Assembly: GCA_965261585.1 (NCBI GenBank)
Contig: CBDHDN010000046.1
Location: forward strand, 68,161-132,160
Length of the DNA: 64,000 nucleotides
Direction of reading: 5' to 3'
DNA from: CBDHDN01 sp965261585
GTDB lineage: Bacteria > Pseudomonadota > Alphaproteobacteria > UBA6615
The notes under the pieces were generated by a model that was not told the origin of the DNA, made no database searches, and saw nothing but the letters and a program-made list of their open reading frames with translations. The position numbers were made by a program, and so were the translations under genes. How positions within the stretch are numbered: the first letter of the stretch is position 1; each line of letters opens with the position of its first letter. This document shows positions 36,167-44,936 of this stretch, one piece after another.

Positions 36167-38101
36167 TCAACCCTCTGGCAAGTTGGCGATCTCGATGGGC
36201 ACAAGCGACTCGGCCGGGGTGAAGCCGAAGACGCGGGCGTAGAACGTGAGCTCGGCTTCCAGCGCGCGCTTGACGTTCTCGGCCTTGCGGAAGCCGTGGC
36301 CCTCGCCGGCGAAGGCCACGTAGGCGACCGGCAGGCCCTTGGCCTTGAGCGCCGCGACCATGGTCTCGGCCTGGTTCGGCGGCACCACCTTGTCGTCGAG
36401 GCCTTGGAGAAAGATCACCGGGCAGTCGAGCCGCTCCGGGTAGTTGATCGGCGAGCGCCGGTGGTAGAGGTCGGCCGCCGCGGGCAGCGGGCCGATCAGG
36501 CGGTCGAGGTAGCGGCTCTCGAACTTGTGGGTCTCGCGCGCCAGCGCCATCAAATCGCCGATGCCGTAATGGCTGGCGCCGGCCGCGAACACGTCGCGGA
36601 ACGTGAGGGCGGCCAGCGTCGTGTAGCCGCCGGCGCTGCCGCCGCGGATCGCCAGGCGGGCCCGGTCGGCCAGCCCCTGCTCCGCCAGGTAGAGGGCGCC
36701 GGCGACGCAATCGTCGACGTCGGCCTCGCCCCAGGCGCCGTACAGCGCCTCGCGATAGGTCCGCCCATAGCCCGTGCTGCCGCGGTAGTTCACGTCGAGC
36801 ACGGCGAAGCCGCGGCTCGTCCAGTACTGAACCGACAGGCTGAAGGCGGCGCTTGTCGCGCCGGTCGGCCCGCCATGCCCGCGCACCATCAGCGGCGGCG
36901 CCGCGCCTTCGGGCCCCGCGGTGTCGCGGCTGGCCGGCGGATAGTAGAACGCGTGGGCCGTGGCGCCGCCGGTCGTCGGGAACGCCACGGGCTGAGGCGT
37001 CGACAGAGTGCCGGGGTCCAACGCGACCGTGGTCGAACGCTTGAGCTCCTGCGTCCCGCCGCTGGCCAGATCCAGCATCACCACGGCCGACGGTCGCGCG
37101 GCCGCCGCGCCGATGAACAGCGCCCGGTCGCCGCAGACCGTGATCCCGCCGATGTCGGTGTAGGGCGTCGCCAGCGGCGCCATGCGGCCGTCTTCGATGA
37201 CGCCGAGGTGCCACAGCCCGTCCGCCGTGTACGCCGCAACGATGCGCCCATCACCGGCGAAGCCGTAGGTCGACATGCCGAACACCCACTGCGGCAGGCC
37301 GAACTCGGCTTCCATCGGGCACAGGCTCGCGGTTTCGCCGGCGCGATAGAGGGTCCACCAGCCGTCGTCGCGGTCCGACACGTAGTACAGCTGGCCGTCC
37401 GGCGACCAGGCCGGCTGGAAGACCGACTCGGCCGCGCCGCCGGCAACCTGTTCCGCCGCGCTCGGCCAGCCGTCGGCTTCGAGCTCGGCAAGCCACAGCG
37501 TGGTGCCGTCCCACGGCATGTTCGGGTGGTCCCAGCTGAGCCAGGCGAGCCGCTGCCCGTCCGGGTCCAGCCGCGGGCTAGCGAAGAAGTCGTGGCCGTC
37601 GACCAGGACCTCGGCGACCAGGGCCTCGGCGGCCGCCAGCGGCACCGCGACGAGCGTGTTCACTGGCTCGCCCCCGCCGCCATGATCCTCGCGCACGCAG
37701 ATCAGCCGGTCGCGCGCCTCGTCGACGACGATGTCGGCATAGCGCCACGGCCCGTCCGCACTCAGCGCCTCCGGCGCCGCCCCGGGCCGCTGCCGGTACA
37801 GGCGTTGGTCGGCGAAGTTCACGAAATAGACGACGCCCGCGGAGACCGTGAACGCGCCGCCGCCATACTCATGGGCGCGGCTGCGCACATTGAACGGCGG
37901 TGGCGTGACGTCGGCAACGGCGCCGTCCGCATCCCGACGCACCAGGACGACACGGCCGCCCTCTGCGGGGCGTGCCTCGGTCCAGTAGACGTCGCCGCCG
38001 TCGCAGGCGACCGCGCCGAGGCCGATCGTCTCGCCGACGATCAACTCGGTGGTGATCGGCGAGCGCCAGCTGCCGAACGGCGCCACGGTCGGCTGTGGCA
38101 C
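36167..38101 (-). CDS. S9 family prolyl oligopeptidase-like peptidase
   Basis: A 644-residue enzyme with an N-terminal beta-propeller (about 1-380; repeats such as WSPDGQLYYVSDRDDGWW) and a C-terminal alpha/beta hydrolase domain. The triad is Ser in RGGSAGGYTTL, Asp in GLDDKVVPP and His in GEGHGFRK. The oxyanion segment VRGHGGPTG and the YRGSTGYGRTYREALYG block are typical of the DPP/acylaminoacyl-peptidase branch. There is no signal peptide, so it is cytoplasmic. It begins 2 bp downstream of the FAH gene's stop, indicating one operon with tyrosine catabolism. Confidence 0.93.
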   Translation of the reverse strand: MPQPTVAPFGSWRSPITTELIVGETIGLGAVACDGGDVYWTEARPAEGGRVVLVRRDADGAVADVTPPPFNVRSRAHEYGGGAFTVSAGVVYFVNFADQRLYRQRPGAAPEALSADGPWRYADIVVDEARDRLICVREDHGGGGEPVNTLVAVPLAAAEALVAEVLVDGHDFFASPRLDPDGQRLAWLSWDHPNMPWDGTTLWLAELEADGWPSAAEQVAGGAAESVFQPAWSPDGQLYYVSDRDDGWWTLYRAGETASLCPMEAEFGLPQWVFGMSTYGFAGDGRIVAAYTADGLWHLGVIEDGRMAPLATPYTDIGGITVCGDRALFIGAAAARPSAVVMLDLASGGTQELKRSTTVALDPGTLSTPQPVAFPTTGGATAHAFYYPPASRDTAGPEGAAPPLMVRGHGGPTGATSAAFSLSVQYWTSRGFAVLDVNYRGSTGYGRTYREALYGAWGEADVDDCVAGALYLAEQGLADRARLAIRGGSAGGYTTLAALTFRDVFAAGASHYGIGDLMALARETHKFESRYLDRLIGPLPAAADLYHRRSPINYPERLDCPVIFLQGLDDKVVPPNQAETMVAALKAKGLPVAYVAFAGEGHGFRKAENVKRALEAELTFYARVFGFTPAESLVPIEIANLPEG

Positions 38102-38103
38102 GG

Positions 38104-39090
38104 CTACGGCCCGTCGTAGGCGACGACGGTCTGCTCGATGGCGCCGAAGATCGTAGCCCCGGCGGCGTCCAGCATCTCGATGCGGACGCGGTCGCCGAAG
38201 CGCATGAACGGCGTGCGCGGCTTGCCGTCGTCCAGGGTCTCGATCGTGCGGATCTCGGCCAGGCAGCAGACGCCCGTGGCGCGGTCCTTGTTCGAGACCG
38301 TGCCTGAGCCGACGATTGTGCCGGCGGCCAGCGGCCGCGTCTGCGCCGCGTGGGCGATCAGCCGGGGGAAGTCGAAGTTCATGTCCATCCCTGCGTTAGG
38401 CCGGCCGAGCAAGGCGTCGTTGAGGTGCACGATCAATGGCAGGTTCACCTTGCCGCCGTCCCAGGCCGGGCCCAGCTCGTCGGGCGTCACCGCGACGGGC
38501 GAGAAGGCGGAGCGCGGCTTGCCGGCCAGGAAGCCGAAGCCCTTGGCCAGCTCGGCCGGGATCAGGCCGCGCAGCGAGACGTCGTTGACCAGCATCACGA
38601 GCCTGATGTGTGCGCCCGCGTCGGCCGGCGCGATACCCATCGGCACGTCGTCCAGGACGACCGTGACCTCGGCCTCCATGTCGATGCCGAAGGCCTCGTC
38701 GGCCACCGCGATGTCGTCATGGGGGCCCAGGAAGCCGTCGCTCACGGCCTGGTACATCAGCGGATCTTCCAGGAAGCTGGGCGGCATCTCGGCACCGCGA
38801 GCGCGGCGCACCAGTTCGACATGGTTCAAGTAAGCGCTGCCGTCTAGGAATTGGTAGGCGCGCGGCAGTGGCGATTCCAGGTGGCGCGGGTCGACCACCT
38901 CGGCGGCGGCGACGCCGTCGTTGAGGTGGGCGTAGCGCTCGTCCAGCAGCGGCGCGGCATGGTCCCACGACTCGAGTGCGGTCTGCATCGTCGGCGCGAT
39001 GCCGGTGGCCGGGACCATGCGGCTGAGGTCGCGCGAGACGATGTGCAATACGCCGTCGCGGCTGCCGTCGCGGTGGGTCGCGAGCTTCAT
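38104..39090 (-). CDS. fumarylacetoacetate hydrolase family protein
   Basis: A 328-residue FAH-fold hydrolase expected to split fumarylacetoacetate into fumarate and acetoacetate, the last step of tyrosine breakdown. The metal site is indicated by DIEAEVTVVLDDVP-like MEAEVTVV and the VNDVSLRGL, GFGFLAGKPRSAFSP and GSGTVSNKD blocks. The short N-terminal half is typical of bacterial type enzymes. ATG 39090 overlaps the expected homogentisate dioxygenase stop (TAGCATG), so the genes are co-transcribed. Adjacency to hpd and hmgA supports a true FAH role; a related acylpyruvase cannot be excluded. Confidence 0.88.
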   Translation of the reverse strand: MKLATHRDGSRDGVLHIVSRDLSRMVPATGIAPTMQTALESWDHAAPLLDERYAHLNDGVAAAEVVDPRHLESPLPRAYQFLDGSAYLNHVELVRRARGAEMPPSFLEDPLMYQAVSDGFLGPHDDIAVADEAFGIDMEAEVTVVLDDVPMGIAPADAGAHIRLVMLVNDVSLRGLIPAELAKGFGFLAGKPRSAFSPVAVTPDELGPAWDGGKVNLPLIVHLNDALLGRPNAGMDMNFDFPRLIAHAAQTRPLAAGTIVGSGTVSNKDRATGVCCLAEIRTIETLDDGKPRTPFMRFGDRVRIEMLDAAGATIFGAIEQTVVAYDGP

Positions 39091-39091
39091 G

Positions 39092-40241
39092 CTATTCGGC
39101 CGCCGCGGGCTTCTCGGCCGGCGTTCGCCAGGAGTTGACGTAGTCCGTGTTCTCCACACCGGCCGGCAGAGCGCCGATCTCCAGCGCGTCGCGCGTGTCG
39201 ATCATCACCGCGACCTCGTCGGTCTCGCGTTTCTTCGGCGCGAAGGCGTTGGCCAGCGCCTTGGGGGTGCGGCCCGTGGGTAAAGCCGCAGGGGTGGAAC
39301 GTGACCATGCCGGCCTCGATGTTGTCGCGGCTGAAGAAGTCGCCGCGATGATAGAAGATGACCTCGTCGAAGTCGTCGTTGTTGTGAAAGAACGGCACCT
39401 TCAAGGCGCCGGGGTCGGTCTCGAAGGGCCGCGGCACGAACGTGCAGACGACGAAGCGGCGCGACAGGAACGTCGTGTGCGCCGATGGCGGCAGGTGCGC
39501 GCGGTGGCTCATCAGCGGCCGGATGTCGCGCCAATTCAGCCGCACCGGCACCAAATCACCGTGCCAGCCGACGGCGTCCAGCGGATTGAATGGATAACTC
39601 ACGGCAGAGACGGCGTCGCGCCGCTTGATCTCGACCTGCCAGGCCGCCTCGCCCTGCTGGGCGCGGAACGCGTCGTCGATCGCCGGCGTGACCAGCACCG
39701 CCGGGTCGAAGATCGCATGGCGGCCGACGACACCCTTCTCCGGCAGCATGTAGCTGTCGTTTGTCGCTTCGATGAGCAGCAGCGACGCCGGACCGTCGAA
39801 CTCCGTGCGCCACATGGTGCCGCGCGGCAGCATGACATAGTCACCGTCGCGCAGTTCCATATGGCCGTAGTCGCAGAACAGCTGGCCGGCGCCGTCGTGC
39901 ACGAACAACAGCTCGTCGCCGTCGCCGTTGCGGGCCAGCCGCGACATGGCGCCGCGTGTGCGCCAGAAGCGCAGCTTGGCGTGGGCGTTGGCCAGCACCG
40001 TCGTCGCCTGCCATGGCGAGTCCTGAGCCTGATCCAGGCGGTTGAGGTCGAACGCCCGCGGCCGCAGCGGGCCGTCCCAGTCGCTCCAACCGGTCGGCGG
40101 GTGGGCGTGATACATCATCGTCGCCGGGCCGAAGAAGCCCTCCTTGCCGAGCTCGCGCTCGTAGGTGCCCGGCGGCAGGTCGGCGTGGGCCTGGCGTGAG
40201 GCCTGGCCTTCGACCTTGGAGAGCGAGATGTAGTGCCTCAT
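39092..40241 (-). CDS. hmgA: homogentisate 1,2-dioxygenase, frameshifted near its C-terminus as sequenced
   Basis: This enzyme opens the homogentisate ring to maleylacetoacetate. The cupin-fold protein begins MRHYISLSKVEGQASRQAH and has the Fe-site region HNNDDFDEVIFYHRGDF and the MVTFHPCGFTHGPHP segment. After GPHP the frame is lost: the minus strand has a run of five C (39263-39267) where four would read GPHP-KALANAFAPKKRE and on to a stop at 39092, giving a normal 382-residue protein. As written, the frame instead runs to 39087 with an unrelated tail. All metal ligands precede the shift. A homopolymer sequencing error is likely. Confidence 0.88.
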
Positions 40242-40273
40242 GGCCGTGCTCCCTTAGGCGACAAGCGTCGGCC

Positions 40274-40371
40274 CTCGTGCTTCGACAAACTCAGCATGAG
40301 GGCCTCATCCGAAATCGTCCGAGGCTCGCCGCGTTGTCACAGCCTCACCCTGAGCCCGTCGAAGGGTGAGG
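40274..40371. repeat. pair of TTCGACAAGCTCAG-type palindromic repeats
   Basis: Two hairpin elements in the hpd-hmgA gap: 40274-40300 (CTCGTGCT/AGCATGAG arms around TTCGACAAACTC) and 40343-40371 (CCTCACCC/GGGTGAGG arms around TGAGCCCGTCGAA, inverted relative to the first). The same core recurs at 58286-58361. They resemble widespread REP-like extragenic palindromes of high-GC alphaproteobacteria. Confidence 0.75.
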
Positions 40372-40399
40372 CCCGCACTCCCGTCCCAGACCCCGAACA

Positions 40400-41500
40400 C
40401 TAGGCTTCCAACACGCCGCGGCGGATCTGGTCTTCCTCCATCGCCTCGAACAGCGCCTTGAAGTTGCCTTCACCGAAGCCCTCGTTGCCCTTGCGCTGAA
40501 TGATTTCGAAGAAGATCGGGCCAATCACGCCTCGGTGAAGATCTGCAGCAGCAGGCCCTGGCCCTCGGTCGGCGCACCGTCGACCAGGATATGGTTGCGG
40601 CGCAGCCGGTCGAGGTCCTCGCCGTGGCCGGGCACGCGGTCCTCCGATGGCGTCGAAGTAGGCGCCGGGCGTGTCGAGAAAGCTGACACCGCGCGGCTGC
40701 ATCGCCTCGACGGTGGCGTAGATGTCGCGCGCGCCCAGGGCGACGTGCTGGATGCCTTCGCCTTTGTACAGCTCCAGATATTCTGCGATCTGGCTCTTGT
40801 CGTCGGCCGACGCGTTGATCGGAATGCGGATCTTGCCGCACGGGCTGGTCATCGCCTTGCTGCGCAGGCCGGTGACCTTGCCCTCGATGTCGAAATAGCG
40901 GATCTCCCTGAAGTTGAAGAGCCCGCTCATAGAACCCCGCCACTCCGCCATGTTGCCGGTGGCGACGTTGTGGGTCAGATGGTCGATGTAGTCGAGGCCC
41001 AGTCCGCGCGGGTGCTGGTCGACACCGGGGATCGGCAAGAAATCGACATCGTAGATCGAGCCGCGCTCGCCGTAGCGGTCGACCAGGTAGAGCCGGCTGG
41101 CGCCGATGCCCTCGATCGCCGGGATGTTCAGCTCCATCGGCCCGACGTCGCCGGTGAGCTTCTCGGCGCCGCGCTGGATGGCCAGCTCCATTGCCTCGCC
41201 GGCATCCTTGACCCGGAACGCCATGGCGCAGGCGCTCGGACCGTGCGCGCGGGCGAAATCGGCCGCGAAGCGATAGGGGTCCTCGTTGAGGATGAAGTTG
41301 ACGTCGCCCTGACGGTAGAGCGTGACGTTCTTCGATCGGTGGCGTGCCACGGCGACGAAGCCCATCGCTTCGAACAGGGCCTTCAGTGTCTCCGGCTCCG
41401 GCGACACGAACTCGACGAACTCGAAGCCGTCGGTGCCCAGCGGGTTCTCCCACAGCGACGGTGGCGCTGCGGCAGTCTTCGTGGCGGTGGCGGTCGACAT
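40400..41500 (-). CDS. hpd: 4-hydroxyphenylpyruvate dioxygenase with two compensating indels
   Basis: The 366-residue frame converts 4-hydroxyphenylpyruvate to homogentisate. All three Fe(II) ligands are present: His174 (YIDHLTHNV), His252 (GIQHVALG) and Glu332 (FFEIIQRKG). Residues about 286-323 do not look like HppD. Removing one base at 40644-40645 and adding one at about 40529 restores the expected AIEDRVPGHGEDLDRL and LLLQIFTEAVIGP, so an insertion and a deletion cancel each other. Either this segment is mis-sequenced or the enzyme is damaged near its C-terminal lid. It is the first gene of the tyrosine-catabolic run, divergent from marR with an operator palindrome between. Confidence 0.88.
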   Translation of the reverse strand: MSTATATKTAAAPPSLWENPLGTDGFEFVEFVSPEPETLKALFEAMGFVAVARHRSKNVTLYRQGDVNFILNEDPYRFAADFARAHGPSACAMAFRVKDAGEAMELAIQRGAEKLTGDVGPMELNIPAIEGIGASRLYLVDRYGERGSIYDVDFLPIPGVDQHPRGLGLDYIDHLTHNVATGNMAEWRGSMSGLFNFREIRYFDIEGKVTGLRSKAMTSPCGKIRIPINASADDKSQIAEYLELYKGEGIQHVALGARDIYATVEAMQPRGVSFLDTPGAYFDAIGGPRARPRRGPRPAAPQPYPGRRCADRGPGPAAADLHRGVIGPIFFEIIQRKGNEGFGEGNFKALFEAMEEDQIRRGVLEA

Positions 41501-41574
41501 GCAAGATCCTCCAGCGCGGGTGGGGGCGAGGGCCGGGGTGGGGCACCCTTGACCTCGGCGCGTTGAGTGACAAT

Positions 41575-41594
41575 TTAGTTTCGTAGGAAACTAA
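41575..41594. promoter_or_regulatory. MarR-type operator palindrome between hpd and marR
   Basis: A perfect inverted repeat TTAGTTTC-GTAG-GAAACTAA, 18 bp before the marR start and 75 bp before hpd. Its position and 8-bp arms fit a binding site for the adjacent MarR regulator controlling both directions. Confidence 0.65.
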
Positions 41595-41611
41595 TTCAAT
41601 AGGAAATCGTC

Positions 41612-42084
41612 TTGCCGAATCGCGACCGCGCCGCCCAGCCCCTGGTGCTGGAGCATTTCGTCCCTTACCGCCTGTCGGTGCTGGCCAACACCGTCAGCCG
41701 GACGATCGCGCGCGAGTATCAGGCGCGGTTCGGCCTTTCGATCCCGGAGTGGCGGATCATGGCAGTGCTCGGCCGCTACGCGCCGCTGGCCGCCAGCGGT
41801 GTCTGCGAGCGCACGGCGATGCATAAGGTGCGGGTCAGCCGCGCCGTGTCGCGGCTGCTTGTCCTCGGCCTGATCGAACGTAAGGCCGATCCCACCGATG
41901 GCCGCCGCGGTCTACTGCGCCACAGCCGCGCCGGCGCCGCGATCTACCGCAAGATCGCACCGCTGGCGCTGCGCGCGAGCACGACCTGTTGTCGGCCCTG
42001 ACAGCGGCCGAGCAGGACCAGCTCGACGCCCTGCTCGGCAAGCTGCAGACCCGCGCCGCGGCGATCGCGGCGGCGCACGACTAG
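41612..42084 (+). CDS. MarR-family transcriptional regulator, frameshifted near its C-terminus as sequenced
   Basis: A winged-helix MarR protein starting at TTG 41612 (a GGAAA motif lies upstream). The helix-turn-helix region is clear (ERTAMHKVRVSRAVSRLL, LIERKADPTDGRRGLLR). The frame ends early at 42001. Restoring one missing C near 41970 (GCGCGAGC for GCGCCGAGC) yields the expected C-terminal dimerisation helix HDLLSALTAAEQDQLDALL and a stop at 42084, for 157 residues. It is divergent from hpd, so it probably senses a tyrosine-catabolism intermediate. The indel is one of five in this 3-kb stretch. Confidence 0.82.
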
Positions 42085-42103
42085 TGTTGGGACACAGGCG
42101 CGC

Positions 42104-43034
42104 TCAGGCCGCCGCCCGTTGCATGTTCGTCAGGAGTGCCGGGACCCCGCGCATCTTGGCGGTCCGTTCCGCCGGCGGCGCGCGGCCGTACAGCCATTCG
42201 ATGAAGGCGACACCGGCGGCGACGCGCATGAGATCCCGCCGGTTCCAGCGTCGTCAACGGCACGCCGGTCGCGGCGGCATAGCCGCTGCGGAACTGGCGG
42301 ATCAGCTCGTCGCTGTCCGCCTCGTCGAGCAGCTCGAGCTCGGTCACCGCCATGTCGAACAGGTAGTCGCCAAGGGCGAGGCATTCGAAGTCGATGACCG
42401 TGGTGCCGTCGTCGCCGGCCAGGACGTTGGCCGGGTGCAGGTCGCCGTGGATGATGCCGAACGCGTCGTGCGCCTCGCCGCGCGCCTTCAGCAGGCGCGC
42501 CACCGCCTCGATCGGCCCGGTCAGCCCGGCACAGCGCTGCTCGCCGAGGTCCTCGACGGCGCGCTCGCTCCACCACGAGCCCGCGCCGGTCAGCCATGCC
42601 GCGTCGTAGCGCGGGCCGACGAAGGTGCCGGCGCGCGCCGGCGTGTAGGCGCGGGCGTGGCGATGCAGCGTCGCCATGACCGTGCCAAGCCTGGTGGTCA
42701 GCGACGGCGACACGTGCGCCCCGATGGGCGCGCCCGCGACCCACTCGAACAGCACGCATTGGCGCGCCGGCAACGCCGGTGACGGCCGCCATTCGGTGAC
42801 CAGTGCGTCGCGCAGGTTGGCGACCGGGCGCGCCGTCAGCAGCTCGGTATCGCGCCGCAACGCGTCCTGCCACGACAGCTCCGCCTCGATCCGCGCCAGC
42901 GGCGTGCCGGCGGGCGAGACCCGCAGCACAAACCTGCCCGACGGCGTGTAGACCAGCAGCGTCAGGTTTTCGCTTCGCTTGAGAACCCGCGTCTGTGCGC
43001 CGGCCAGGCCGTACTCTGCAAGCAGGTCGTTCAC
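42104..43034 (-). CDS. aminoglycoside phosphotransferase/choline kinase-like protein, frameshifted as sequenced
   Basis: A protein-kinase-fold small-molecule kinase (APH/ChoK family). The GTG start at 43034 is 2 bases past the upstream decarboxylase stop. Landmarks are ENLTLLVYTPSGRFVLRV, the Brenner motif IIHGDLHPANVL and the DFG-equivalent VIDFECLALGDYLFD. After TTLEP the frame shifts: one extra base at about 42238-42241 separates it from the expected ending (RVAAGVAFIEWLYGRAPPAER) and a stop at 42104, for 309 residues. As written the frame runs to 42081. It is translationally linked to the decarboxylase; the substrate is unknown. Confidence 0.78.
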
Positions 43035-43036
43035 TG

Positions 43037-44212
43037 TCAGATGTAGAACGTCGCCGGTGGCGCGAAGCCGTTGAAGCCGACCGACGCATAGGTCGCGGTG
43101 TAGGCGCCGGCCGACAGGATGTCCACGGCGTCGCCGATCTCCAGGTCCTCCGGCAGGGTGTAGCCGGCGCGGCTGTACAGTATGTCGGCGCCGTCGCAAG
43201 TCGGACCGGCCAGCACGACCGGACCACCGGCCGTGTCGGCGCGGTGCCGGCCACCACTTCGGCCCCCACTCCGGCCCCCACCCCGGCCAGCGACCCGCAA
43301 TTCGTACTGGATCGCTTCGTCCATCGTCTCGGCGAGGCCGCCGAACCGGCCGATGTCGAGATAGACCCAGCGCGTCCGCGTGTCGTAGTCCTTGCGCGCG
43401 ATCAGCACGACCTCGCTGCGGATGACGCCGGCGTCGGCGGCGATGGCGCGGCCGGGCTCGACGATCAACTCGGGCAGCATATTGCCGAAGTGGCGGGTCA
43501 GCGCCCGCTGTACCGCCGCTATCACGTCGTCGAGCGTCGGCACCGCCGTGCGGTAGGGCACCGGGAAGCCGCCCCCGATGTTGAGCAGCGACAGCGTTAC
43601 GCCGCGTTCCGCCAGGTCGGAGAACAGCATTGCCGACTTGCCGATGGCGACGTCCCACTGGCCGACGTCGCACTGCTGGCTGCCGACATGGAACGACACG
43701 CCGTGCGGGTCGAGCCCGGCTTCGGCGGCGCCGAGCAGCAGGTCGCGGGCCATCTCGATCGAGCAACCGAACTTGCCCGACATCGGCCACGCCGCGTCGG
43801 CGTCGTCGAGGGCGATGCGGCAGAAGACACGCGTGCCCGGCGCCGCGGCGGCCAGCTTCTTCAGCTCGGCCGCGGCATCGAAGGCGTACAGCGGCACGCC
43901 CAGCTCGAAGGCGCGGCGAATGTCCGCCTCCTTCTTGATCGTGTTGCCGAACGAGACCCGCGATGCCGGCGCCCCGGCGGCCAGACAGGCCTCGATCTCC
44001 GGCACGCTGGCCGCATCGAAGCTGGAGCTCAGGGCGACCAGACGGTCTAGCACCTGGGGCGCCGGGTTCGCCTTTACGGCATAGAAAACGGCCGCGGTCG
44101 GGAGCAGCGCGGCGATGTGCCGATAGTTGCGCTCAATCACGTCCAGATCGACGACCAGAACCGGCGTCGCCGGCCGCTGCTCGTCGAGAAAACGGGCGAT
44201 CTTCGGGGTCAT
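43037..44212 (-). CDS. group IV PLP-dependent ornithine/lysine-type decarboxylase
   Basis: A 391-residue alanine-racemase-fold decarboxylase, a source of putrescine or cadaverine. The PLP lysine is in VFYAVKANP, with SFGNTIKK, VSFHVGSQQ, NIGGGFPVPY, VEPGRAIAAD and CDGADILY completing the active site; the last cysteine belongs to the dimer partner's site. A Gly/Arg-rich insertion (about residues 312-330) encoded by a G/C-rich repeat is unusual for the family and could be a local expansion. ATG 44212 is chosen over 44233. A sigma70-like promoter lies about 100 bp upstream. Ornithine versus lysine preference is not resolvable here. Confidence 0.88.
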   Translation of the reverse strand: MTPKIARFLDEQRPATPVLVVDLDVIERNYRHIAALLPTAAVFYAVKANPAPQVLDRLVALSSSFDAASVPEIEACLAAGAPASRVSFGNTIKKEADIRRAFELGVPLYAFDAAAELKKLAAAAPGTRVFCRIALDDADAAWPMSGKFGCSIEMARDLLLGAAEAGLDPHGVSFHVGSQQCDVGQWDVAIGKSAMLFSDLAERGVTLSLLNIGGGFPVPYRTAVPTLDDVIAAVQRALTRHFGNMLPELIVEPGRAIAADAGVIRSEVVLIARKDYDTRTRWVYLDIGRFGGLAETMDEAIQYELRVAGRGGGRSGGRSGGRHRADTAGGPVVLAGPTCDGADILYSRAGYTLPEDLEIGDAVDILSAGAYTATYASVGFNGFAPPATFYI

Positions 44213-44319
44213 CGCGGGGATGCTTCCTCCCACCCGAAGGCGCGGGGTCTCGCGCGCTTCGTGTCGAGCTCCACAGCCGTGGTCCCGCGACGCAGGTCCC
44301 GTGCTGGCACCAAGAGGGC

Positions 44320-44347
44320 GTTATATTGAACTTCGCGGTGCGGGCAA
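44320..44347 (-). promoter_or_regulatory. promoter of the decarboxylase gene
   Basis: Minus-strand TTGCCC (44342-44347), a 16-bp spacer and TATAAC (44320-44325). It would leave a leader of about 100 nt before the ATG at 44212. Confidence 0.5.
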
Positions 44348-44478
44348 ACAGTGTTGTGGGTTTTCCACATGCCCGACGCGGCCAGCCGTGGCGCGCCGCC
44401 GTTGCGTGGACTCGCCCCGCTATGATAACAGCGCCATGCTGATGAGAGCGCACAGCATGGACGGAAGCCCCAGCGCAG

Positions 44479-44931
44479 GTGAGCGAACAGCCGACGATCA
44501 TGGTCCTCAACGGGCCGAACCTGAACCTCCTGGGCGCCCGTGAACCGGACCTCTATGGCCGCGAGAGCCTGGCCGATATCGAGGCCGCCTGTGCCGCGGC
44601 GGCGAAATCGGCCGGGCTTGGGATAGAATTCCGCCAGACGAACCATGAGGGCGAGCTCGTCGAATGGATCCATTCAGCGCCAGGTGCGGCGGCCGGCATC
44701 GTCATCAACGGGGCATCGCTCAGCCACACCTCGATCGCGGTGCTCGACGCGCTGCGCTTCGTCGACCTGCCGGTCATCGAGGTCCACCTGTCCAATATCT
44801 ATCGCCGCGAGCCCTATCGCCATCATTCCTATATCAGCCAGGTGGCCGAGGGCGTGATCTGCGGCCTTGGCGGCCACGGCTACGTCCTGGCCATCCAGGC
44901 GCTGGCCGGGCTGATTAACCGCGAGACGTGA
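44479..44931 (+). CDS. aroQ: type II 3-dehydroquinate dehydratase
   Basis: A 150-residue shikimate-pathway enzyme, normally a dodecamer. It has the catalytic N-terminal block MVLNGPNLNLLGAREPDLYG with Arg and Tyr of the mobile lid, the FRQTNHEGELVEWIH segment and VIEVHLSNIYRREPYRHHSYIS. The substrate-site loop reads INGASLSHTS, where the family usually has an INPAAYTHTS-type sequence, a noticeable change. The start is GTG at 44479. It is followed by accB with overlapping/adjacent start, the usual alphaproteobacterial aroQ-accB-accC order. Confidence 0.93.
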   Translation: MSEQPTIMVLNGPNLNLLGAREPDLYGRESLADIEAACAAAAKSAGLGIEFRQTNHEGELVEWIHSAPGAAAGIVINGASLSHTSIAVLDALRFVDLPVIEVHLSNIYRREPYRHHSYISQVAEGVICGLGGHGYVLAIQALAGLINRET

Positions 44932-44936
44932 GGTCG

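Noticed and set aside
41612..42001. Naturally short MarR protein ending at 42001
   Set aside because: Adding one base near 41970 gives a standard C-terminal helix and stop, so the short form is an indel product.
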